From NCBI RefSeq assembly GCF_009002475.1, contig NZ_AP019860.1, positions 8,243,547-8,307,546 on the forward strand: DNA of 64,000 bases, read 5' to 3'. Of this stretch, positions 43,480 to 53,138 are shown piece after piece (position 1 is the first letter of the stretch; each line of letters opens with the position of its first letter). The notes under the pieces are model-generated. The model worked only from the letters and a program-made list of their open reading frames with translations. It searched no databases and had not been told where the DNA came from. The translations under genes and the position numbers were made by a program. The stretch comes from Candidatus Uabimicrobium amorphum (GTDB lineage Bacteria; Planctomycetota; Uabimicrobiia; Uabimicrobiales; Uabimicrobiaceae).

Positions 43480-43837
43480 GAACGGCCCCCTGCATGGTGT
43501 GATTTTTTGTTGCAATACTTATAAAATATGATATAAGGGATGTCTTCGTAAACAATTTGCTGTTTTGCAAAGTATTTTCTACCATTCCTACAAACAAAAG
43601 GAAAAAGATATATTGGTCGAAAATACGCATATGCAAATCTTTCGATACAATCTATGCGTATCCCAAGAAACCGCAATCGGGCATGTCATAACGCAACTAA
43701 CAGACTCTAAATTAATCTAACAACAAACGAACAAAAATCAAAATATAAAATCAAATTATTGCAAAACAGTAAAATAGTTCATCGTCTTCATGATAGACAT
43801 ACCTGATAAACAGCTAACTTAAAAAATAGGAAAACAA
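43480..43837. other. Divergent intergenic region
   Basis: 358 bases between the leftward kinase operon and the rightward ABC exporter operon. AT-rich, no small gene supported and no promoter pair with good spacing found on either strand. It must hold both promoters. Confidence 0.5.
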
Positions 43838-45607
43838 GTGAAGATATTTCTAAGTTACACGAAACGCTACGCTCTTACTTACATATGGTGGTTTTTCTTC
43901 GGCATGATCTTAGTTGCTGGTACCAAGATATTAGCAGTTATGATTATCGAGTATATAAAACAAGCGATTGATGCCGTACAAACGCAACAAGCAACAGCAA
44001 ACACTGTAGTGCCATTTGTTTACTCGATTATCCTGTGTGCGGCGGGACTCTTTGTAGCGAGAACTCTCTCGCGACATATGTTCTTCACTCCAGGACGTAT
44101 GATTGAATACAATATAAGAAATGACTATTTCCGCAGATTACTACTGTTACAAAGAAACTTTTTTGCCAATCATGAAACAGGAGATCTCGTCAATCGTTGT
44201 GCACACGATATCATGTTCGTGCGTTCCGTATTTGGATTTTCGACCCTGCAAATATTCAATGTTTCTTTTGCTTTTCTTTTTGGATTTTCCGCAATGCTGC
44301 GTATGGACGTGGCCACCACACTTTACTTACTAATTCCCATGGTAGTTTCGTATCTCATAGTACAAACGAGCATTTTAATGATGTTTCGTTATTGGAAAGA
44401 GTCTGATAAAAAAATAGGTGAGCTATCTTCTTTTTGCTTGTCCTCTTACAAAGGCGCATCGGTCATACAAGGATATAATAGTGAACAGCGCTTTAGTACA
44501 CAATTCGCAGAAACCAACCAACAATTTTTGGATATCGGTGTTAAGCTGGCAAAAATTCGCTGCTTTTCTCTACCGCTTATTCGTTTTGTGGGTAGTGTGT
44601 CTATTTTTACCATCCTATGGATCACCGGAACAAAGGTCATCGAAGGAACGCTATCTCTTGGAGAATTAACAGCATTTATCGGTTACGTCTCTATGGTTCT
44701 TCCCCCACTTATGTCTTTGGGATGGATGCTGAACTCTATCAATCGCGCTTTACCTGCCATGCAGCGCCTTGATGAAATCTTATTGGCAGAACCACAACTT
44801 TTAGAAGTAAGGGAACAACTTGGTGAATGGCAAAAAAAAGGATGTCACCTAAAAGTTGCCAGTTGCAACTACGCTCATGCCACAGACGCAGAAGAGAATG
44901 CGGCCTTCTCCATAAAAAATGTAGATATTGATTTACCACCAGGCAAAGTTCTTGGAATCGTAGGAGAGACTGGGTCCGGCAAAACCACACTCATTGATTG
45001 TATTTTGCGTTTAAATCACATAAAAGCGCAACAAATCTACATTGATGACCTAGATGCCGCTCATACAGAACTGCCGGTGTATAGGCAATACTTTTCCGCG
45101 GTGCCACAACGTCCATTTTTATTTTCCACCTCTTTACGCGATAACTTAAATCTAGCGGCAAAAGAGCCCAAGAGCGACAAAGAATTGATATCCTACTTGG
45201 AAATAGCTGGATTCACTCTTGATCTCCAACAGCTCCCGGATGGTTTAGATACACTTGTAGGAGAACGAGGAGTTATGCTGTCAGGAGGACAAAGACAACG
45301 CGTAGCTTTGGCACGTGCCCTCATCAAAGAGGCCGACATATACATTCTCGATGATGTACTCTCCGCAGTGGATCACGAAACGGAAAGCACCATCATTGAA
45401 AACTTGCGCAATTTTGCGAATGAAAAGTCCTTTATTATTGTTTCACATCGCATATCCGCAATACAGTGGGCAGATGAAATACTCGTCTTAGAAAATGGAA
45501 AAGTAATCGACCGCGGTACTCATAGTCAACTCATTTCCAAACCGGGTTTTTACCAAGAAATATACCAATACCAAGCACAAGGACACGAGGATGGAACAAC
45601 TGAGTAA
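43838..45607 (+). CDS. ABC exporter half-transporter A (MdlA/YheI-like)
   Basis: Type IV ABC exporter subunit (589 aa): six-helix membrane domain about 12-310, nucleotide-binding domain about 335-575. Walker A GETGSGKTT, signature LSGGQRQR intact, Walker B IYILDDVLSAVD with Asp in place of the catalytic Glu, H-loop IIVSHRIS. The missing Glu marks the degenerate-site subunit of a heterodimeric exporter. The start is GTG at 43838 with AGGA upstream. It overlaps the next gene by 17 bases. Confidence 0.92.
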   Translation: MKIFLSYTKRYALTYIWWFFFGMILVAGTKILAVMIIEYIKQAIDAVQTQQATANTVVPFVYSIILCAAGLFVARTLSRHMFFTPGRMIEYNIRNDYFRRLLLLQRNFFANHETGDLVNRCAHDIMFVRSVFGFSTLQIFNVSFAFLFGFSAMLRMDVATTLYLLIPMVVSYLIVQTSILMMFRYWKESDKKIGELSSFCLSSYKGASVIQGYNSEQRFSTQFAETNQQFLDIGVKLAKIRCFSLPLIRFVGSVSIFTILWITGTKVIEGTLSLGELTAFIGYVSMVLPPLMSLGWMLNSINRALPAMQRLDEILLAEPQLLEVREQLGEWQKKGCHLKVASCNYAHATDAEENAAFSIKNVDIDLPPGKVLGIVGETGSGKTTLIDCILRLNHIKAQQIYIDDLDAAHTELPVYRQYFSAVPQRPFLFSTSLRDNLNLAAKEPKSDKELISYLEIAGFTLDLQQLPDGLDTLVGERGVMLSGGQRQRVALARALIKEADIYILDDVLSAVDHETESTIIENLRNFANEKSFIIVSHRISAIQWADEILVLENGKVIDRGTHSQLISKPGFYQEIYQYQAQGHEDGTTE

Positions 45608-47318
45608 TAAAACACTAATACGCGAATTTTGGTCGCACGCACAGCCATATCGAAAATCTTACTACGCATCTTTTGTGCTAATGTTCACAACACTTTTTTT
45701 TGACCTAGCGCGCCCATTTATCCTAAAAAGTGGCTTAGATAAAATTACCCAACAAGATTTAGCAGGGCTACATTTTATTGGTATGATATTTTTGGGATTT
45801 GTGGTCATGGAATACATATCGCGTAGCATATTTAGTTACCTCATAAACCTAGCGTTTCTTCGCACAATTTCCCGTATCCGCGAAGCGATATTTTCCCATG
45901 TAATTCAACTGAAAATGGCCTATTTCGATAAAAATCCCGTGGGCGCTTTATTAACAAGAACGGTCAACGATGCTGAATCATTGGGCAACTCTCTACGTTC
46001 GGGAATTGCAACAGTGTTTGTCGATATACTGACGATCATTGGCATTATTTTTGTTATGATGACGATCAATCTACAATTGTCCTTCATTATAATGATCGCT
46101 GTTCCCATCGTAATGATTACCGTACGTTGGTTCGGTAAAAAATTACGTAGTTGGTACCTAATTGTACGAAAAAAATTGGCCACTTCCAACGCATACATGG
46201 CAGAAGGCATCTCCGGCGTTGAAATCATCCAACTTTTCAACCACCATGATCACAGCAGCCAGGAATTTGAAAAAGTCAATCGCGAATATCGCCGCGCAAC
46301 TATTTTCGCCAATATTTACGATGCATCTCTTTACGCCGTCGTCGACGCTGTTGGTTCCATTACCATCGCAGCGCTACTTTATTGGGCATTAGGGTACAAC
46401 TTTGGCATCGTCGAGGCGAGTGTCATTATCGTTTACATCGATTTAGTAGAAAGAATTTTTGTCCCCGTACGCGACTTGAGCGGTAAATTTGCGACCATCC
46501 AGCAAGCCTTGGCAGCGTTACAACGCATATTTTCTTTGCTCCATGTCCCCGACATCATCACAAAGGGAGAAAAAAAGCTAGAGGACAAAAACTTATCTAT
46601 CGAATTCCAACATGTGTCTTTTGCTTACAAAGAACAAGGTCCACAAGTTCTCGAAGATATCAATTTCAAAGTACAACCAGGTGAAGTAGTTGCTCTTGTG
46701 GGTGCAACGGGAAGTGGTAAGTCAACCATTGGGAGACTATTCACGCGCACCTATGACGGCTACAAAGGTCACATTTACATTGGGGAAACCGAAATTAGTG
46801 ATGCACAAAATCTACGCGAAAAAATTGCCATCATTCACCAAGATGTTACCCTGTTTCCCACAACAATACGCGAAAATATAACATTGGGAAACCCAAACAT
46901 TACCGATGAAGATGTGCAGAATGCCATCGCCATTACTCGTGTAGATCGTTGGATCAACGACCTCGAAAACGGTCTAGACTTTGAAATCAAAGAAAACGGT
47001 AGCAATCTATCCTCCGGACAAGGGCAACTAATCGTCTTCGCCCGAGCGATGGCTCACAATACGCCTATTGTTCTTATGGATGAGGCTACAGCAAATATCG
47101 ATTCACTCACCGAAAAGTGGATTCAAGAGGCTTTAGAAGAAATTTTCAAACGCAAAACTGTTGTTGTCGTTGCACACCGTTTGTCAACAATCGCCAGTGC
47201 CGATTTAATTCTGGTGATGAAAAATGGCGAAATTATGGAACGCGGTACACACGACACCTTAATGAAAAAAGACGGCTATTACCGCGATTTAGTTTCTTCG
47301 GCACAGGAATTTGTATAA
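45591..47318 (+). CDS. ABC exporter half-transporter B (MdlB/YheH-like)
   Basis: Partner subunit (575 aa) of the same exporter: membrane domain about 18-300, nucleotide-binding domain about 335-570 with Walker A GATGSGKST, signature LSSGQGQL (degenerate), Walker B IVLMDEATANID with the catalytic Glu, H-loop VVAHRLS. Combined with subunit A this gives one active site (A signature plus B Walker motifs) and one degenerate site, as in TM287/288 and BmrCD. Substrates of such pairs are drugs, lipids or peptides; none is indicated here. Confidence 0.92.
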   Translation: MEQLSNKTLIREFWSHAQPYRKSYYASFVLMFTTLFFDLARPFILKSGLDKITQQDLAGLHFIGMIFLGFVVMEYISRSIFSYLINLAFLRTISRIREAIFSHVIQLKMAYFDKNPVGALLTRTVNDAESLGNSLRSGIATVFVDILTIIGIIFVMMTINLQLSFIIMIAVPIVMITVRWFGKKLRSWYLIVRKKLATSNAYMAEGISGVEIIQLFNHHDHSSQEFEKVNREYRRATIFANIYDASLYAVVDAVGSITIAALLYWALGYNFGIVEASVIIVYIDLVERIFVPVRDLSGKFATIQQALAALQRIFSLLHVPDIITKGEKKLEDKNLSIEFQHVSFAYKEQGPQVLEDINFKVQPGEVVALVGATGSGKSTIGRLFTRTYDGYKGHIYIGETEISDAQNLREKIAIIHQDVTLFPTTIRENITLGNPNITDEDVQNAIAITRVDRWINDLENGLDFEIKENGSNLSSGQGQLIVFARAMAHNTPIVLMDEATANIDSLTEKWIQEALEEIFKRKTVVVVAHRLSTIASADLILVMKNGEIMERGTHDTLMKKDGYYRDLVSSAQEFV

Positions 47319-47980
47319 TGGTAGATTATGTATACAAAGAAAACGCAGCAAACGAAATTGTCGAAACTTGGCAACGAATCGAAAGTTATGAGCAAATACA
47401 CATTGGCGAATACCTATACTATGTAAGTGACAACTATTTTGGTGAAGTCGTTGGCTGCGATGGCCAAGAAGTGCGCCTCAAGATCCAAAACTTTCGTATA
47501 AATACAGTGGCCTACGAAGCGAAGATACACACGCTAACCGAGCTACTACGCCCTATCGAAAACATTTATATCGACGGGCAAATACAACAACTGTTCCCTG
47601 AAATTCATTGTGGCCTAGAGAAATGTTTTCGCATCTGGAAAAAAATCGAGTCTTATATTTTAGATACTCCCAAGGAAGATAGAGGCAAAATTACCCCAGA
47701 GTTATTTGCGTCTATCGGTCGTATATTCGGCAAATGGAGTGGCAAAGGTTTTCTGAATAAAAGCGACATCGAAGAGCTACAACAAAAACAATTTTTAACA
47801 ACGATTTCCCAGTGGATTCCTCTAGACAAAGTTGTCGACAATGAACCACATGAAACTCTGGAGTATATCGATAAGTTACTGGTATTGCCTTATGAAAAAG
47901 CACGAGAAACCACAAGTATAAATCTAAAAGACTGGCTGGCTCTACGCAGTGGTTTTTTTGTGAAGCGTGCCAATTTATAA
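47318..47980 (+). CDS. Soluble protein of the ABC exporter operon, unknown
   Basis: 220 aa, not recognised. No signal peptide or membrane helix. The N-terminal 80 residues contain beta strands (HIGEYLYYVSDNYFGEVVGCDGQEVRLKI cut here into HIGEYLYY and GEVVGC) that look like a small barrel; the rest is helical (FRIWKKIESYIL, FASIGRIFGKWSGKG). The ATG overlaps the stop of exporter subunit B (TAATG), so it is coupled to the exporter and likely serves it. Longer in-frame starts lie inside the ABC gene and are rejected. Confidence 0.7.
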   Translation: MVDYVYKENAANEIVETWQRIESYEQIHIGEYLYYVSDNYFGEVVGCDGQEVRLKIQNFRINTVAYEAKIHTLTELLRPIENIYIDGQIQQLFPEIHCGLEKCFRIWKKIESYILDTPKEDRGKITPELFASIGRIFGKWSGKGFLNKSDIEELQQKQFLTTISQWIPLDKVVDNEPHETLEYIDKLLVLPYEKARETTSINLKDWLALRSGFFVKRANL

Positions 47981-48128
47981 ATATGCTTTCATTATAAAAT
48001 CTCACTTTTTTTTCAAAAAAATTTGCCTACGCAAAAACCATTGCCAATAATTACATTAGCAACAATAAATGAGTTGTGTAGGAAAGTCTAGATTGCTTTT
48101 GAAAGTCTGTAAAATAAGGAGATTGCAT

Positions 48129-48581
48129 ATGATAACCCGTATATTTATTTTAATAATCGCCCTCACTTTTTGTGTACCAGCTTTTGCTGGAGATTTCTTT
48201 GTAGAACAAGCCGCTTTTCACATGGATGACGACAAATCTGACGACGAAGAAAAAAAGTCTGACGATGAAGCCAAGGAAGACGAAAAGTCTGATGACGAAG
48301 CTAAAGAAGACGAAAAGTCTGATGACGATGAAGCTAAAGAAGACGAAAAGTCTGATGACGAAGCTAAAGAAGACGAAAAGTCTGATGACGAAGCTAAAGA
48401 AGACGAAAAGTCTGACGATGACGAAGCTAAAGAAGACGAAAAGTCTGATGACGAAGCTAAAGAAGACGAAAAGTCTGACGATGACGAAGCTAAAGAAGAC
48501 GAAAAGTCTGATGACGATGAAGCTAAAGAAGACGAAAAGTCTGATGACGATAAAGACAAAGAAGAATCTGACGATAAATAA
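48129..48581 (+). CDS. Secreted acidic repeat protein
   Basis: 150 aa. Signal peptide 1-21 (ends VPAFA) followed by a low-complexity tail of nine near-identical units, D-D-(D)-EAKEDEKS, of 10 or 11 residues, ending in KDKEESDDK. About every second residue is acidic, so the mature product is an unfolded polyanion, able in principle to bind divalent cations or cationic partners. AAGGAG sits before the ATG at 48129; the upstream in-frame extension lacks a signal. Own terminator. No homologous family is claimed. Confidence 0.8.
   Translation: MITRIFILIIALTFCVPAFAGDFFVEQAAFHMDDDKSDDEEKKSDDEAKEDEKSDDEAKEDEKSDDDEAKEDEKSDDEAKEDEKSDDEAKEDEKSDDDEAKEDEKSDDEAKEDEKSDDDEAKEDEKSDDDEAKEDEKSDDDKDKEESDDK
48261..48541. 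repeat. In-frame 30/33-bp tandem repeats
   Basis: Nine units with core GAAGCTAAAGAAGACGAAAA, separated by two or three Asp codons. Length differences are exact codons, so slippage has kept the frame. Other-frame and opposite-strand open frames over this stretch are artefacts. Confidence 0.9.
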
Positions 48582-48599
48582 TATCTAGTTCGTGTAAAA

Positions 48600-48634
48600 G
48601 TAGGAGCTTCTCGAAAGAAGCTCCTATTTTTTTG
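48600..48634 (+). terminator. Intrinsic terminator of the acidic protein gene
   Basis: Stem TAGGAGCTTCT / AGAAGCTCCTA (11 pairs, loop about 5 bases) followed by TTTTTTT. Confidence 0.9.
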
Positions 48635-48635
48635 T

Positions 48636-49097
48636 TTATTTTTTGCTTTTTTTCTCAAGATGTTTTTTTACAAGTTTTGGCCAATTTTTATGGCCAGAGT
48701 GAATCAAATTTTTGCGATCTTTTTCCCACTGTTTTTGGATCGAGTGATTGTAGTTCAAATATAACTTCTGATCCACAATCTTCCATGCCGTAGGGTCAAT
48801 TTTCGCGGTGTAACCATTTCCCACAGCCCAAGCGCAAAACCCCCCGAACTGCGGAGCATATTTTTGCGGTGACTTTTTAAACTTCTCTAGATTTTCACTA
48901 GAGCTAAAAAGCCATTTAGCTCCACGCCACTCTTGGACAAACTTGTCTTGCCCTTTTGTCGGCTTTCCTTGAACAAAATAAGCAACTACATCGTATCCGT
49001 CTACGGCAACGCCTTTTTTATCCATGCGAATAAAATCTTTTTTCTCTCCCGCATAGACACTTACTAACATAAAACAAACAATCATTGCGTATTTCAT
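48636..49097 (-). CDS. Exported YHS-domain protein
   Basis: 153 aa with a signal peptide (about 1-16, MLVSVYA). YHS-domain features follow: VAVDGYDVVAYFVQGKPTKG, AKWLFSSSENLEKFKKSPQKYAPQFGGFCAWAV, then PTAWKIVDQKLYLNYN. YHS proteins of this type are common small periplasmic proteins of unclear role, some metal-related. The Lys-rich end (KKHLEKKSKK) is disordered. GGAG lies upstream of the ATG. Confidence 0.88.
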   Translation of the reverse strand: MKYAMIVCFMLVSVYAGEKKDFIRMDKKGVAVDGYDVVAYFVQGKPTKGQDKFVQEWRGAKWLFSSSENLEKFKKSPQKYAPQFGGFCAWAVGNGYTAKIDPTAWKIVDQKLYLNYNHSIQKQWEKDRKNLIHSGHKNWPKLVKKHLEKKSKK

Positions 49098-49191
49098 TTG
49101 GCACTCCCATCGATATAAGAATAATATGGATTATATGGCAACTGTGCAAAGTTAGTCGTACATTTTTCTATTTTCATACAAATATCTTTTT

Positions 49192-51081
49192 TTAGTCATC
49201 TTTAAACCCAAGACGCCACCATACAGGTATCAAAATTAAACCGACTAAAATAACAACCGTTAGCCATAACCAACGAATAGGGAACCATGTGGGGGCAGGG
49301 CTACCACAAATCATTGAACCAAAACCTGTCAATAAGCAAAAAAAGGAAAACGACGCGCAAAAAGTAGCGAGAACTCCGCGATAGAAGCGTTTTTCTGGTT
49401 CATCCGAAGTATCCAGTTGTTTGCGAACTTCCCCCCAAAATCCAGGAGGTTGTGCCTGAGAATAAAATTTCTTCAATGTTTCCATATCCTCTGGACCAGT
49501 AAGTAACGAAACAATTACCCCCGCAGAAGTCGAGCCTAAAGCCATGAGTAACAAACGTAAATATTCGGCTTCAACATACGTAAGAAGTACCGGAGCAAGT
49601 ACAATGGAGGCGACAATACATGCAAGCTCTCCCCAAGCCGTAACTTTCCACCAAATCCAACGCAGTACCAACATCACACCCATTCCCGCACCGAGCATCA
49701 AACTAATTTTCCATGCTGTTTGGATAGAAGATAGGTGCGCCATAATGATAAGCGCGATCACCAATATCAACATATTCGCACAACGAGCCACCCACACTAA
49801 GGAAGTACTCGAAGGTTCTTTTTTTAGCCATGCCTGACAGACAAAACGTTTGTAGATATCATTTGTCCAGTAAGAAGATCCCCAGTTTAGATGGGTATCG
49901 ACAGTGGAAGCCAAGGCGGCGAGCATTCCGGTTAACATTAAACCTTTGAGCCCAACCGGAAGAAGTTCCGACATCCCACGTACAAAAGTGGCTTCTTGCA
50001 CCGATTTAATTTGTTCCATCGGTAAACCAAGGTTGGGGGGATATATCACCATAAGACCGATACCAATCGGTAACCACAACAAACTACGGAAAAAAACTTG
50101 AGCAACTGTAAAAATAATTGCCGCCTGCTTTGCATCTTTGTCACTGCGACACGCCATAGATCTTTGCGCTAAATATCCTGTACCATCGGCGTTCATTTGC
50201 ACAAGCCATTGCAGTGCAAAAACCAACAATAGTGGAATGGTGATATCTTTTGCCAAAGAAGGAGTGAATGCGACGATTTGCGTGGGAGTAATTCCTCCCG
50301 GGCCACCGTTGGCAAACTTCGTATGAAGTTGCTCTAACATTCCACTAAGCCCACCGGTTTCATAAATGATATAAGCCGCAAAGCACAAGGTAGCAAACAT
50401 CATCATAAAGAACTGCATCACGTCTGTGGCAACAACACTACGCAAACCACCTGTCGTTGAATAAAACATGGTCACTAAAACGATGACGCCTATAGAGATA
50501 AAGTTATTGGCGGTGAGAATCCATACGACGTTTTCATCGGTACTTGTGGTCATCTGAACTCCAAACCACTTCACAATTCCCAAAGCAATATTAAAAACTC
50601 CTTCGGGTAACCATGCATTCCACAACAAAAAAGGTTCGGCAATACGCGTTGCGGCCAAAAGCACCATTGCCAAAACAGTACAGTTAAAAATAGTACCAAA
50701 GTATATGGCCTTTACACCGCGAAGTGGACCTGCGGCTTTGCTAGCATAACGAAATTCTGTTAGCTCCGCGTCGGTAAGTACGTTGGATTTACGCCAACTC
50801 GCCGACAACAGAAAACCCATCATGAGAAAAGCGATGGCATAAATCCACATTTGCCATAACGAAAAAATCCCTGCCGTGGCAATAAGTCCCGTCACCAAAA
50901 GCGGCGTATCTGCAGCAAACTGAGTTGCCGCCATACTAATACCGGCCTTCCATCCAGGAAGAGATTTTCCCGCTAAAAAATATTCCGTTAAGTTTTGCGA
51001 AGCGACATCTTTTGATTTAAAACCCGAGCGAATCGCATAAGCAATAAACCCTAAAATAATGGTCACATCTAACCAATGCAT
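49192..51081 (-). CDS. Sodium:solute symporter (SSS family)
   Basis: Na+-coupled symporter (629 aa) with about 13-15 membrane helices. SSS features: N-terminal TEYFLAGKSLPGWKAGISMAAT split as TEYFLAGKSLPGW and SMAATQFAADTP, YSTTGGLRSVVATDVMQFFMM (about 203-223) and LMLTGMLAALASTVDTHLNWGSSY (about 385-408), where Na+-binding Ser/Thr normally lie. The C-terminal 130 residues form a cytoplasmic stretch plus extra helices. GGAGG stands before the ATG. It is the last gene of the leftward operon and may import the acid used by the CoA-transferase. Confidence 0.9.
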   Translation of the reverse strand: MHWLDVTIILGFIAYAIRSGFKSKDVASQNLTEYFLAGKSLPGWKAGISMAATQFAADTPLLVTGLIATAGIFSLWQMWIYAIAFLMMGFLLSASWRKSNVLTDAELTEFRYASKAAGPLRGVKAIYFGTIFNCTVLAMVLLAATRIAEPFLLWNAWLPEGVFNIALGIVKWFGVQMTTSTDENVVWILTANNFISIGVIVLVTMFYSTTGGLRSVVATDVMQFFMMMFATLCFAAYIIYETGGLSGMLEQLHTKFANGGPGGITPTQIVAFTPSLAKDITIPLLLVFALQWLVQMNADGTGYLAQRSMACRSDKDAKQAAIIFTVAQVFFRSLLWLPIGIGLMVIYPPNLGLPMEQIKSVQEATFVRGMSELLPVGLKGLMLTGMLAALASTVDTHLNWGSSYWTNDIYKRFVCQAWLKKEPSSTSLVWVARCANMLILVIALIIMAHLSSIQTAWKISLMLGAGMGVMLVLRWIWWKVTAWGELACIVASIVLAPVLLTYVEAEYLRLLLMALGSTSAGVIVSLLTGPEDMETLKKFYSQAQPPGFWGEVRKQLDTSDEPEKRFYRGVLATFCASFSFFCLLTGFGSMICGSPAPTWFPIRWLWLTVVILVGLILIPVWWRLGFKDD

Positions 51082-51100
51082 ATATTTCCTCCAAAATAAA

Positions 51101-51168
51101 CGATCCCGATCCCGTTCCCGATTCCGTCTTTTAATTCGGGAACGGAGTTGGGAACAGGATCAAGATCG
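51101..51168 (-). promoter_or_regulatory. Intercistronic hairpin in the CoA-transferase/symporter mRNA
   Basis: Two arms of about 27 bases (51101-51127 and 51141-51168) pair across a short loop. In the minus-strand RNA most deviations are G-U pairs, so pairing is kept in the direction of the operon. It lies between the CoA-transferase stop and the symporter Shine-Dalgarno and has no T-run, so an mRNA stability or translation element is likelier than a terminator. Confidence 0.6.
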
Positions 51169-51180
51169 TGTTTTACATAC

Positions 51181-53124
51181 CTATTGCACTGTTGTTTTCC
51201 ATCGTTGCAAAGCATCGTGCGCTTCATTTTTACTTTCGTAAATATGAGGTGAAACTTGTCTTTCTTGCAGTGCCTCACCTAATTTTTTACGCAAAAAAGT
51301 ACTAGTAGTGTATCTTGTTACCTGTTCGTAATGATTATCGCAAAGTTCCTTGACCATTTGCGAATATTCCCCAACTAAATCAGGATAAATATTAAAATTG
51401 TCGTAATTGACAATGGCGCAAACTTTACCGACATTCTGTAGTTTTTGCTGGACTATCGACTTGATTTCCGCAATTTGTGTCGCTTGTGTGATTTGGTACC
51501 CGGCAAAATTGATGAACAACGTCTTTTCTTCCACGTTGAGTACAATGCGATCTTCTAGAGAAAGTTCCAGAAGTTCCTTTTTGATTCCCATAGGTTTTTC
51601 ACTAAAGATACGTGTATCCATAGTTTTCACATTGTTCATGATGGGGGAAAAATCAACGAATGGTAGTATGTGCTTTTCGATATCAATGCCTGGAGCTACT
51701 TCTAAAAGTTCCATACCGTTCTCTGTCAATTCAAAAACACAACGTTCGGTGATATACAGTACCGGCTGCCCATTTTTCAAAGCAAAGTTTCCACTAAAAG
51801 TTTTGTGCTCTACTTGTGCGACAAACTTTTTCACCTTACCTTCGTTGACAATCTGCAGTTGCCCCTCTTCGATTTTTGTTTTCAAACCACTTGCGGTTAA
51901 CGTTCCCACAAAAACTATTTTTTGCGCATTCTGACTAATATTGATAAAACCACCTGCTCCCGCGATTTTTGGTCCGAACTTACTCACATTGACATTGCCC
52001 TCGCTGTCCGCTTGCGCTAAACCTAAAAATGCCAAATCCAAACCACCACCATCGTAAAAATCAAACTGCGATGGTTGGTCTATAATCGCTTGCGTGTTGG
52101 TTGCCGCCCCAAAATCTAAACCACCTGCCGGCAGCCCACCAATGACACCCGGTTCTGCGGTCAATGTCAAATACTCTAGAATATTCTCTTCATTCGCCAC
52201 ATTGGCAATTCCTTCAGGCATACCAATTCCAAGATTAATTACAGCATTGGCTTGCAATTCGAGAGCCGCGCGTCGCGCAATTATTTTTCGCGTATTCATT
52301 TCCATAGGAGCAATTGATTCCATGGCAACGCGAATTTCACCACTATATGCTGCATTGTAAGGTGTGGCGAACGTTTGCCAATGATTTTGCGGCTCAGATA
52401 CAACCACACAATCGACAAATACCCCCGGTATTTTTACATTTTTTGGGTTTAAACTTCCACGAGCTGCGATGCGCTCTACCTGTGCAATCACCAAACCATT
52501 GCAATTTTTTACCGCCGTGGCAATCGCCAACGATTCCAAAGTCAGCGCTTCTTTTTCCATGGTAATATTGCCATCAGGATCTGCAGTTGTACCGCGAATA
52601 ATCGCCACATCTACAGGAAATGCTTTATAAAACAAGTAGTCTTTACCCGCAATCGTTATTATCTCCACAATATCCTCAGTGGTTTTTTCATTGAGCTTTC
52701 CACCTGTCTCACGTGGATCAACAAACGTTTCCAAGCCCACAGTGCTTATGGTACCTGGCTTACCCGCGGCAATGTCGCGGTATAAATGCGCAATGCAACC
52801 TTGGGGTAAATTGTACGCTTCTATTTTGTTTTCGACGGCAAGTTTTTGCAATTTAGGAACAAGTCCCCAATGACCACCAACAACTCTTTTGAGTAGACCT
52901 TCGTGAGCCAAATGATTGAGACCACGCTCTTTGCCGTCTCCCTGGCCTGCGGCGTATACTAACGTCAAATCGCGAGGAGAATTTGTCTCGACAAATCTTT
53001 TCTCCAAAGCAATGGCAACTTCTTCGGCAAAACCGATACCGACGAAACCACTGGTAACCACCGTTTTATTGTTTTCAATTAGATCCACCGCTTCGCGTAC
53101 CGAAACAACTTTTTCTTTTTTCAT
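51181..53124 (-). CDS. Family I CoA-transferase (fused alpha/beta) with C-terminal extension
   Basis: Acyl-CoA:acetate/3-oxoacid CoA-transferase of the YdiF/propionate-CoA-transferase type (647 aa), moving CoA between short-chain acids. The alpha half is about 1-270 (VTSGFVGIGFAEEVAIAL, TADPDGN), the beta half about 285-520. The catalytic Glu is expected in TLTAEPGVIGGLPAGG; INLGIGMPEGIA and GGLDLAFLGLAQAD follow. After 520 an extra domain of about 120 residues (RIVLNVEEKTLFINFAGY, CAIVNYDNFNIYPDLV) resembles a STAS-like fold. The ATG at 53124 has GGAGAG; an upstream in-frame start adds 12 residues. It sits 14 bases after the permease gene. Confidence 0.9.
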   Translation of the reverse strand: MKKEKVVSVREAVDLIENNKTVVTSGFVGIGFAEEVAIALEKRFVETNSPRDLTLVYAAGQGDGKERGLNHLAHEGLLKRVVGGHWGLVPKLQKLAVENKIEAYNLPQGCIAHLYRDIAAGKPGTISTVGLETFVDPRETGGKLNEKTTEDIVEIITIAGKDYLFYKAFPVDVAIIRGTTADPDGNITMEKEALTLESLAIATAVKNCNGLVIAQVERIAARGSLNPKNVKIPGVFVDCVVVSEPQNHWQTFATPYNAAYSGEIRVAMESIAPMEMNTRKIIARRAALELQANAVINLGIGMPEGIANVANEENILEYLTLTAEPGVIGGLPAGGLDFGAATNTQAIIDQPSQFDFYDGGGLDLAFLGLAQADSEGNVNVSKFGPKIAGAGGFINISQNAQKIVFVGTLTASGLKTKIEEGQLQIVNEGKVKKFVAQVEHKTFSGNFALKNGQPVLYITERCVFELTENGMELLEVAPGIDIEKHILPFVDFSPIMNNVKTMDTRIFSEKPMGIKKELLELSLEDRIVLNVEEKTLFINFAGYQITQATQIAEIKSIVQQKLQNVGKVCAIVNYDNFNIYPDLVGEYSQMVKELCDNHYEQVTRYTTSTFLRKKLGEALQERQVSPHIYESKNEAHDALQRWKTTVQ

Positions 53125-53138
53125 ATCTCTCTCCACTC

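Noticed and set aside
48218..48658. Ser-rich minus-strand and Lys/Thr-rich +1 frames over the acidic repeat
   Set aside because: Shadows of the in-frame acidic repeat gene, which alone has a Shine-Dalgarno and signal peptide.
51407..51934. 175-codon plus-strand open frame
   Set aside because: Antisense to the well-supported CoA-transferase gene; no recognisable protein features.
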